Positions 57,531-64,000 of a DNA stretch of 64,000 nt are shown here, in pieces; position 1 is the first letter of the stretch, and each line of letters starts with the position of its first letter. The translations under genes and the position numbers were made by a program. The notes under the pieces were generated by a model that had not been told where the DNA came from, did no database searches, and was given only the letters and a program-made list of their open reading frames with translations. The DNA lies in the NCBI GenBank assembly GCA_016217735.1, contig JACRGQ010000021.1, positions 1 through 64,000 of the forward strand, in the 5' to 3' direction. The stretch comes from Nitrospinota bacterium (GTDB taxonomy: Bacteria > Nitrospinota_A > UBA7883 > JACRGQ01).

Positions 57531-59870
57531 TCAGTCTTTCAGTTCGGCGAGGGTGACGGCGTCGCCCCCCTCGGCGGCGGCGCCGGGGCCGTACCCCTTC
57601 ACATATGAACAGGTCTTGAGGTAGTCCAGCACCCTGCCGCGGACGATGGCGCGGCCATGGACGATCTTCACCCGCTCGGCCCCCGCGAGAAGTTGGGAAT
57701 CGAGGAATTTGTCCAGCGCTTCGCAGGCGTCCTCGCCGGTCATGCCGATCAGGTTTATTTCGGGGGCCTCTTCGGCGGCGGGGAGCATCATGCGGCGCGC
57801 GGGGGCGGCGTCCAGCGCGGCCTTCTCCTTTATGCCGATGACCTCGTCGCGCCCCAGCGTCATGCGGAGTCCCCGGCAGAACACTTCCACTTTTCCGTCG
57901 TCGGTGATCTTCGCCAGTTGCGCTTCGCGGTCCAGCGGGAGAATCCAAACGGCATCCCCCTGTTTGAGATGTTCCAGCGGCACCGAATCAGGGCGTTTGA
58001 TGGCCGCCACCATTTCGGTTTCCATCTCCTTCAGACGGCGGGCGGCTTCCTCTTTTGCTTTGGTGTCCTGCGTGCGGGTTTCTTCCAGCATGGCACGCAA
58101 CTCGGCGCGGGCCTTCGCCACTTCGTCCTTCAGCCGCTGTTTTTTATCCCGCTCGAAAGCATCCTTGGCCCGTTCGGCCGCTTCCCGCTCGCGTTGCAAA
58201 CGGGCGCGTTCGGCTTCGGCCCCCGCCTTCTCTTGTTCAAGCTCCGCCACGCGGCGGCGCATCTCGTCCGATTTCTTTTGAAGGTCCAGAAGGGCCACCT
58301 GATAAATATCGTGCGTGCTGGAAAGGAGGCTCTTTGCTTTTTCCATGACCGAGGCGGAGATGCCGATGGCGGCCGCCACGTCGAGCGGATGGCTGACGCC
58401 GGGGTGTCCTTTGGCAAGGTGGAACGTGGGGCGGCCATCGGCCCCGAACCCCATCGCGGCGTTGACCAGCGCGGGGTTTTCCTGCGCGGCGACTTTAAGC
58501 TGCGGCAGGTGGGTGGAAACAAAAACGCGGCAATCCTTCGCCGCGAGATCCTCCAGTACCGCCTGCGCGAGGGCCGACGCCTGCGCCGGGTCGGTGCCGT
58601 TCAATATTTCGTCGATGATGACCCATGTACCCGGCCCGGCGGTTTCGAGCGCCTCCTTGATGCCGCGCAACTGCGCCGAGAAGGTCGATTCACCCTCGGC
58701 GATGGATTGCTCGTCGCCGGCGATGGCGTGGAGTTTTTCCACAAACGGGAAGCGCGAGCCTTCCCCCACCGGCGGCAATACGCCGCTTTGGGCCAACAAC
58801 GCGGCCAGCCCCACCGATTTCAGCATCACCGTCTTGCCCCCCGCGTTGGGGCCGGATATCACCAGCACCTTTTCCTGTTGGGTCATCAACAGGTCGTTGG
58901 GCAGCGGTTTCTCCCCCGCCAGCAGCATCAGCGGGTGACGCACGGCGCGCATGGCGATGCCGCCGGGGGCGAAGGCGGGCCGCGTTCCCCCTATCGCCAG
59001 CGACACGGCGGCCTTGGCCGCAACCGCATCCAGCCGCGCCATAGCGGCGTGGCAGGCGGTGATGGTATCGGCGTTTTCGCGCAGCATGGCGGCGGCTTCG
59101 CGCAGCAGGCGGTAGATTTCCTCATCGCGCTCGGCGGCGGCCTCGCGCAGGGCGTTGTTCTCCTTCACCAGTTCCTGCGGCTCCATGAAAACCGTTTTGT
59201 CGGTGGCTGATATGCCGTGGATGATGCCGGGAAAAACGTTTTTGAATTCCGCTTTCACCGGCAGCACCACGCGGTCGTTGCGGATGGTGACATAGGTATC
59301 CTGAAAACGCCCCTCCAGCCCGGCCCGCGTGAGCATCTCCTCGGCCTTTTTGTGGATGCGCCCGCGCAACGCCGCGATGCGCGATTCCAGCTCCATGAGC
59401 AGCGCGGTGGCGTCCGGCTTCACGCCGCCGTCTTCGGAAAAAGTCCTGCTGAAAAAAGCCGTGATCTCCTCCAGCGAAACGAAACCGGCGGCGGCGGCGT
59501 GCAGCGCCGCTTTGTCCGGGTTGTCCCGCAAAAATTCATCCAGCCGTTCGGCCCCGCGCAGGAAGCGCCACATGATCTTGCAGTCGTCTTTTTCGGGGAC
59601 GGCCCCCCGCTTCACGCGGGCCAGCGCGGGAGCGGGATCGGGTATCGCGTTGGGAAACAGCAGGCCGCCCCCCTTGAGCAGCGGCAGCATCTCCACCGTT
59701 TCGTCGAGCAGATGTTCGGCCTCTTCGCGCGCGGCGGCGGGCAGCAGTTCGCGGCAGAGGCCGGCCCCGGCCTCGGTGCGGCAGTGCGCGGCGAGCGCGT
59801 CGCGCAGCAGGCCGAATTCCAGCGCCTTGGCGGCGCGCGTGGCGCCGGATGCGCGCGGTTTTTGCGTCAT
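57531..59870 (-). CDS. mutS2: Endonuclease MutS2
   Basis: 779 aa. N-terminal clamp/lever region (GLLRDALAAHCRTEAGAGLCREL), ATPase with Walker A ISGPNAGGKTVMLKSVGLAALLAQSG, AGDEQSIAEGESTFSAQLRGIKEAL, and WVIIDEILNGTDPAQASALAQAVL; a long coiled coil (EMRRRVAELEQEKAGAEAERARLQ); KOW-like stretch; C-terminal Smr domain with EINLIGMTGEDACEALDKFLDSQLLAGAERVKIVHGR. In the Smr domain the usual LDLRG reads INLIG and HGKG reads HGRA, so nuclease activity may be changed. It may act in ribosome rescue or recombination control. Confidence 0.92.
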   Translation of the reverse strand: MTQKPRASGATRAAKALEFGLLRDALAAHCRTEAGAGLCRELLPAAAREEAEHLLDETVEMLPLLKGGGLLFPNAIPDPAPALARVKRGAVPEKDDCKIMWRFLRGAERLDEFLRDNPDKAALHAAAAGFVSLEEITAFFSRTFSEDGGVKPDATALLMELESRIAALRGRIHKKAEEMLTRAGLEGRFQDTYVTIRNDRVVLPVKAEFKNVFPGIIHGISATDKTVFMEPQELVKENNALREAAAERDEEIYRLLREAAAMLRENADTITACHAAMARLDAVAAKAAVSLAIGGTRPAFAPGGIAMRAVRHPLMLLAGEKPLPNDLLMTQQEKVLVISGPNAGGKTVMLKSVGLAALLAQSGVLPPVGEGSRFPFVEKLHAIAGDEQSIAEGESTFSAQLRGIKEALETAGPGTWVIIDEILNGTDPAQASALAQAVLEDLAAKDCRVFVSTHLPQLKVAAQENPALVNAAMGFGADGRPTFHLAKGHPGVSHPLDVAAAIGISASVMEKAKSLLSSTHDIYQVALLDLQKKSDEMRRRVAELEQEKAGAEAERARLQREREAAERAKDAFERDKKQRLKDEVAKARAELRAMLEETRTQDTKAKEEAARRLKEMETEMVAAIKRPDSVPLEHLKQGDAVWILPLDREAQLAKITDDGKVEVFCRGLRMTLGRDEVIGIKEKAALDAAPARRMMLPAAEEAPEINLIGMTGEDACEALDKFLDSQLLAGAERVKIVHGRAIVRGRVLDYLKTCSYVKGYGPGAAAEGGDAVTLAELKD

Positions 59871-59894
59871 AGGGCGCGGCGGAGAGCGTGGAGG

Positions 59895-60053
59895 TTACGG
59901 TTCATCGGGCTTGGTCGCCGCCTCTTTTTCGCGCCGGGCGCGCAGACGGCGTTCGCGGTTCTGGCCATAAGTGAACCAATTGACCCAACTGGTTATCCGC
60001 GCGGCGATGAGCACTCCCGCCCCCAGGATGAGGAGCGGGACCCACCACGCCAT
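59895..60053 (-). CDS. Small single-pass membrane protein
   Basis: 52 aa, too short for usual ORF cut-offs: MAWWVPLLILGAGVLIAARI membrane segment, SWVNWFTYGQ, then a highly charged tail (NRERRLRARREKEAATKPDEP). It starts 4 bp after the infB stop and ends 24 bp before mutS2, in the same direction, so it is probably an infB-mutS2 operon member. No clear SD, perhaps coupled to infB termination. Function unknown. Confidence 0.6.
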   Translation of the reverse strand: MAWWVPLLILGAGVLIAARITSWVNWFTYGQNRERRLRARREKEAATKPDEP

Positions 60054-60057
60054 GGGA

Positions 60058-62424
60058 TCAGACGTTGGCGGTCTGCGCCGCCTCTTCCTTCACGAACAGT
60101 TCGATGATGTCGCCCACCTTCACGTCGTTGTAGTTTTCGAGGCCGATGCCGCATTCGTAGCCGCTGGCCACTTCGCGCGCGTCGTCCTTGAACCGCTTGA
60201 GCGATGAGACGGTGCCGGTGTAAATCACCACGTTATCGCGTATCAGGCGGCACTGCGCGTTGCGGCGGATGAGGCCGTCGCGCACCATGCTGCCGGCGAT
60301 GGTGCCGACATTGGAAACCCTGAAGGTGTTGCGCACCTCGGCGCGGCCGAGGGTTCGTTCCACTATCTTGGGCTTCAGCATCCCCTTGACGGCGAGACTG
60401 ATGTCGTCGGCCACTTCGTAGATGATGTTGTACAGCCGCATATCGATCTTTTCCCGGGCGGCCAGCGTCTTGGCCTTTTCCGTCGGGCGGATGTTGAAGC
60501 CGATGATGATGGCGTCGGATGCGTCAGCCAGCATGACGTCGGTCTCGGTGATCGCCCCGACGCCGGAGTGGATCACCTGCAGCTTCACGGTTTCGAAAGA
60601 GAGCTTGCCAAGCAGTTCGGCCACGGCATCGCCGGAGCCTTGCGTATCGGCCTTTATGACCAGCTTGAGATCCATCATTTCGCCTTCGTGCAGGCTTTCC
60701 AGCACGTTGTCGAGGCGGACATGCTGCTTCACGGCCATCTTCTTGTCGCGGGCGGCATCCTGCCGGGCCTGGCTGATCTGGCGGGCCTTGCGGTCGCTCT
60801 CCACCACGGCCAGCAGTTCGCCGGGAGGGCAGGCATCGGCGGCGCCGAGCATTTCCACCGGCATGGAGGGGCCGGCGTCCTTGACATTCTCCCCCTTGTC
60901 GTTGACGAGGGCGCGCACGCGTCCCTGAAACTGACCGGCGACGAAGATGTCGCCCAGCTTGAGCGTTCCTTTATTGACGATAAGGGAAAGAACCGGCCCG
61001 CGGCTTCTGTCGAGCCGCGATTCGATGACGGTGGCGACGGCCATTTGATCCGGCTCGGCGCGAAGGTCGAGCACTTCGGCCTGCAGGCCGAGCATTTCGA
61101 GAAGCTGATCCAGCCCTTGCCCGGTCTTGGCGGAGACCGGGATGAATATCGTCTGGCCGCCCCATTCTTCGGCCACGAGGCCGTAGTTGAGCAGGTCTTT
61201 TTTCACTTTTTCCGGATTGGCGCCCGGCTTGTCGATCTTGTTCACCGCCACGATGATGGCGACGTTGGCCGCCTTGGCGTGGTTGATCGCCTCGACGGTC
61301 TGCGGCATCACGCCGTCATCCGCCGCCACCACCAACACCACGATATCGGTCACCTTGGCGCCGCGGGCGCGCAGGGCGGTGAACGCCTCGTGGCCGGGAG
61401 TATCGATAAATGTGACGGTTCCCTTGCCGTAATGGACGCTGTACGCGCCGATGTGCTGCGTGATGCCGCCAGCTTCGCCGCTGGCAACCTTGGTTTTGCG
61501 AATGGCGTCCAGCAAAGAGGTTTTGCCGTGGTCGACGTGCCCCATGATGGTGATCACCGGGGGGCGTATCGGCAGGTGCGAGGTGTCGGCCACCACGGCC
61601 TTGATCTTATCCAGCGCGAGGGCTTCCTTCACCTTGACGGTGTAGCCCATTTCCTTTGCGAGGTTGATGGCCACTTCCACGCCGAGGGTTTGGTTCACGG
61701 TGACGGCGGTTCCCTTCATGAAGAGGCGCTTGATGACTTCGGCCACCGGCACGTTAAGCCGTTCGGCGAATTCCTTGACGATCATCGCCTCTTCGATAAC
61801 AACCGACCGGGCGGCTTCTTCCACCTTCTTGCGGTCTTCATCGGCGACCTGGCGCTCCAGGGCGCGCATTTCGTCTTCCTCCTTGCGGCGGCGGCGCTCG
61901 TCGTCCTTGCGCTTTTTCTCATCGGCCTTGCGGCGCTGGGCCTCTTCGGTGCGGCGGCGGTCTTCGTCGGCGCGGCGCTTGGCGTCTTCGGATTTTTTCT
62001 TGTCTTCGACCACCTTGCGGGCCGCGTCTTCCGTTTTCTTTTTTTCCGCGGCAACCTTGGCGGCGGCGTCCGCTTCGGCCTTTTTGCGTTTTTCCGCCGC
62101 TTCGTCGGCCTGTTTTTCAGCCGCCGTGGCCGCGCCGGCTTCAACGCCGGCGGACGGCGCTTTTTCCTTGGCGGCCACTGGCGCCTTTTCCGGCGCTTTT
62201 TCCTTGGCGGATCCCCGTTTTTTGGCAAGCTTGAGCGTCTTTTCGCGCTCTTCCTTGCGCGCCGCGGCCGGCATGTTCCCCACCGCTTTTCTTATCTTCT
62301 CGGCATTGGTTGGATCAATCGCGGAAGAGGCGGTTTTCTTTCCCGCCACGCCCATCTTCGCCAGCGCGTCGATGATGAACGCGCTGGTTATGTCCAGTTC
62401 CGATGCCAGTTCGCTTATTCTCAT
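60058..62424 (-). CDS. infB: Translation initiation factor IF-2
   Basis: 788 aa. IF2_N ([26 protein letters not shown]), a long charged Lys/Glu/Ala linker (about 60-215), G domain with [33 protein letters not shown] and [12 protein letters not shown], then domains II-IV ending in [22 protein letters not shown]. GTPase that places fMet-tRNA on the 30S subunit. Separated from rimP-nusA, its usual neighbours, which lie at 10-12 kb. Confidence 0.96.
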   Translation of the reverse strand: MRISELASELDITSAFIIDALAKMGVAGKKTASSAIDPTNAEKIRKAVGNMPAAARKEEREKTLKLAKKRGSAKEKAPEKAPVAAKEKAPSAGVEAGAATAAEKQADEAAEKRKKAEADAAAKVAAEKKKTEDAARKVVEDKKKSEDAKRRADEDRRRTEEAQRRKADEKKRKDDERRRRKEEDEMRALERQVADEDRKKVEEAARSVVIEEAMIVKEFAERLNVPVAEVIKRLFMKGTAVTVNQTLGVEVAINLAKEMGYTVKVKEALALDKIKAVVADTSHLPIRPPVITIMGHVDHGKTSLLDAIRKTKVASGEAGGITQHIGAYSVHYGKGTVTFIDTPGHEAFTALRARGAKVTDIVVLVVAADDGVMPQTVEAINHAKAANVAIIVAVNKIDKPGANPEKVKKDLLNYGLVAEEWGGQTIFIPVSAKTGQGLDQLLEMLGLQAEVLDLRAEPDQMAVATVIESRLDRSRGPVLSLIVNKGTLKLGDIFVAGQFQGRVRALVNDKGENVKDAGPSMPVEMLGAADACPPGELLAVVESDRKARQISQARQDAARDKKMAVKQHVRLDNVLESLHEGEMMDLKLVIKADTQGSGDAVAELLGKLSFETVKLQVIHSGVGAITETDVMLADASDAIIIGFNIRPTEKAKTLAAREKIDMRLYNIIYEVADDISLAVKGMLKPKIVERTLGRAEVRNTFRVSNVGTIAGSMVRDGLIRRNAQCRLIRDNVVIYTGTVSSLKRFKDDAREVASGYECGIGLENYNDVKVGDIIELFVKEEAAQTANV

Positions 62425-62738
62425 TAAAATCTCCTATAAGCGGGTTACTATATCACACTTGCGGGAACGTGCGCGCCCAACGCGGTTTTTTTCGCCGGGG
62501 AGGGCGCGGGCATACATTCACGGCGTCCCATTCCAATTTTTCAGGATAGCGCCGCCCCGCCGCCGGCAAAGTGAAAAACCGCCATTTCCCGGGAATTGGC
62601 CGTTCCAACAATTAACACTTCGGGGTTATAGCCAGTTCTTGCTTTATAAAGTAATCTTATAGTCATTAGAGGGGAATCGAATACCGGCCGGCCATAAACA
62701 ACATGGTCAACCAAATCCATGGCGTGGAGGAGGGACTG
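62425..62738. other. 314-bp divergent intergenic region
   Basis: Between infB (minus) and a PAS sensor (plus). It holds the palindrome CTTTATAAAG (about 62,642-62,651) and a possible TTCTTG-N16-TATAGT promoter for the sensor. No gene seen. Confidence 0.5.
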
Positions 62739-64000
62739 ATGTCTGGACATAACCAGCTTCCGCTGGACATCTTTAATTCATTTGAGGATGGGGTCTATAT
62801 TGTCGGCCAGCAGCATGACATCGAATACATCAATCCCGTTATTGAACGGGAATTCGGCAAGGTTGATGGGCGCAAATGCCATGAATATTTCCATGGCCGC
62901 GCGGAAATGTGCCCCTGGTGCGGGAGCAGCGAGGCATTTGCGGGCAAATCCGTAAAATGGGAATGGTGTTCGACCGATAACGGCAGGCACTACGAACTTC
63001 TGGCCTTCCCCATCCCGAACGCCGGCGGCGGCATATCAAAGCTGGAAATACGCCGTGATGTTACCCGGCAGAAGAGTTCCGAGGAGCGGATGCGGCTGCT
63101 GCAAAACGCCATGGAACATGCGGACGAAACGCTCATCATCACCGACGCCGAAGGCATAATCGAATACGCCAACCCCGCCGCCGAAAAAAGATCCGGCTAT
63201 CCCATCGCGCACCTCCTGGGGAAAAAACCGAGCGTCTTTAAAAGCGGTCTCCACGACGCATCGTTTTACGGGAACCTCTGGAACACCATCAAGGCCGGCC
63301 GGATATGGAAGGGAAACATCGTCAACCGCAAAGCCGACGGCTCCCATTACGAGGAGAACGTCACCATCAGCCCGGTGCCGGGGGCTGGCGGAGCGATCAC
63401 CCATTTCGTCTCCATCCGCCGCGATATCAGCGAACAAAAACATCTGCGGCAACAGCTTTACCAAACCGAGAAACTCTCCTCCGATCTCAAACAGCGGGAA
63501 AAGAACATCTCCTTCGAGATGCACGAACTTAAGAAAATCGTGGAATCCAACACCGACACGTTCTATGCGATCAACCCCGAAGGGAGGCTGATCAAGTGGA
63601 ACAGGACGCTGGAAACGCTTACCGGCCTTCCCCCCCAAGAACTGATGCTCAAACCGGCGGTGGAATTCTTCCATGAAGAGGACAGGCCGCTTATTTCCCA
63701 AAAAATACGGGAAGTGTTCGAAAAAGGGTACAGCGATGTCGAGGCCCGGTTTATCAAAGGGGATGGAACCTTCGCCTGGCATCTATGTAACGGCTATTTG
63801 CTCAAGGACGCAAATGGCGCCGTCACCGGCTTTGCCGGCACCGGCCGCGACATCTCCGAGCGCAAACGGATGGAAGAGACGATGCGGCGGAGCGAGGAGC
63901 GTTACCGCGAGCTTTTCGAGAACGCAAGCGATTATGTATATACAAACGATCTGTCCGGCTTGTTCACCTCGGTGAACAAGTCTCTATGCGAACGGAGCGG
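62739..64000 (+). CDS. Multi-PAS sensor protein, 3'-truncated by window edge
   Basis: At least 420 aa. The start MSGHNQLPLDIF is chosen because GGAGGAGGG lies about 4-7 bp before the ATG at 62,739 (an ATG at 62,703 is in frame without SD). PAS-like N-terminal domain with a CPWCG motif (GRAEMCPWCGSSEAFAG), a second PAS/PAC (LLQNAMEHADETLIITDAEGIIEYANPAAEKRSGYPI ... VSIRRDISEQK), a third (IVESNTDTFYAINPEGRLIKWNRTLETLTGL ... GTGRDISERKRME), and the start of a fourth (YRELFENASDYVYTNDLSG). A kinase or GGDEF output probably follows outside the window. CPWC may bind metal or haem, not certain. Confidence 0.82.
   Translation, partial: MSGHNQLPLDIFNSFEDGVYIVGQQHDIEYINPVIEREFGKVDGRKCHEYFHGRAEMCPWCGSSEAFAGKSVKWEWCSTDNGRHYELLAFPIPNAGGGISKLEIRRDVTRQKSSEERMRLLQNAMEHADETLIITDAEGIIEYANPAAEKRSGYPIAHLLGKKPSVFKSGLHDASFYGNLWNTIKAGRIWKGNIVNRKADGSHYEENVTISPVPGAGGAITHFVSIRRDISEQKHLRQQLYQTEKLSSDLKQREKNISFEMHELKKIVESNTDTFYAINPEGRLIKWNRTLETLTGLPPQELMLKPAVEFFHEEDRPLISQKIREVFEKGYSDVEARFIKGDGTFAWHLCNGYLLKDANGAVTGFAGTGRDISERKRMEETMRRSEERYRELFENASDYVYTNDLSGLFTSVNKSLCERS

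Noticed and set aside
1-64000. tRNA or rRNA genes
   Set aside because: No clover-leaf with a GGTTCGAATCC-type T-arm or rRNA-like segment was noticed; a tRNAscan and Rfam search would be needed to exclude them fully.

Overview
The window is a GC-rich bacterial chromosome segment (long antisense shadow ORFs, codons biased to G/C at third positions). The organism is a diderm: it carries a phosphoheptose isomerase for LPS heptose, an outer-membrane beta-barrel, lipoproteins, GspL/GspM-like secretion components and a periplasmic phosphate-binding protein. Menaquinone appears to be made by the futalosine route (mqnA, mqnE). Together with rubredoxin, radical-SAM enzymes and an AmmeMemoRadiSam-B protein this suggests an anaerobe or microaerophile, for example a Nitrospinota, Nitrospirota or Desulfobacterota-like lineage. 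The exact phylum cannot be decided from the sequence alone.

Layout. 0-3.4 kb: two tandem radical-SAM/SPASM paralogues, a zinc-ribbon methyltransferase and a CgeB-like glycosyltransferase (glycan or small-molecule modification). 3.4-9.2 kb: larA-like racemase plus a peptide/nickel-type ABC ATPase, amrB-like protein, outer-membrane protein and a lipoprotein. 9.6-13.7 kb: gmhA, convergent with an overlapping operon gspL-gspM-rimP-nusA. 13.7-17.2 kb: accessory DNA with a ferredoxin-metallohydrolase bounded by a 96-bp duplication of the gspL start, then an AT-richer Phd/PIN toxin-antitoxin operon with a third gene. 17.3-24.8 kb: rubredoxin-PsiE fusion, mqnE-mqnA, ppa, and a signalling operon with a circularly permuted CheA. 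24.9-30.1 kb: arsR-arsM, secreted PCMT plus a membrane spermidine-synthase-like protein, and a TPR protein. 30.2-39.6 kb: complete pstS-pstC-pstA-pstB-phoU-phoB-phoR regulon with a Pho box. 40.4-43.5 kb: a decayed diversity-generating retroelement (truncated RT, avd with an in-frame insertion, lectin-fold target with a visible variable region, no recognisable template). 43.8-53.3 kb: PEP carboxykinase, PflX-like radical SAM, fmt, ugd-uxs, and a hybrid histidine kinase. 53.4-62.4 kb: mfd, a GIY-YIG cassette, mutS2, a small membrane ORF and infB. 62.7 kb to the end: a multi-PAS sensor cut by the window edge.

The most novel signal is a family of mobile palindromic elements. Each reads TGTC-hairpin-CCAG...CTGG-hairpin-GACA and can fold as a clover leaf. 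Two full copies and one half copy have an empty centre; the copy at 56,940-57,327 carries a GIY-YIG endonuclease gene exactly in the centre and is flanked by about 50-bp direct duplications of the mfd start region. This looks like an endonuclease-encoding element with miniature non-autonomous relatives. Several other repeat families occupy intergenic space: GTCAT...ATGAC palindromes, two-hairpin elements with a GGAR loop, and long inverted repeats. Some have damaged the DGR.
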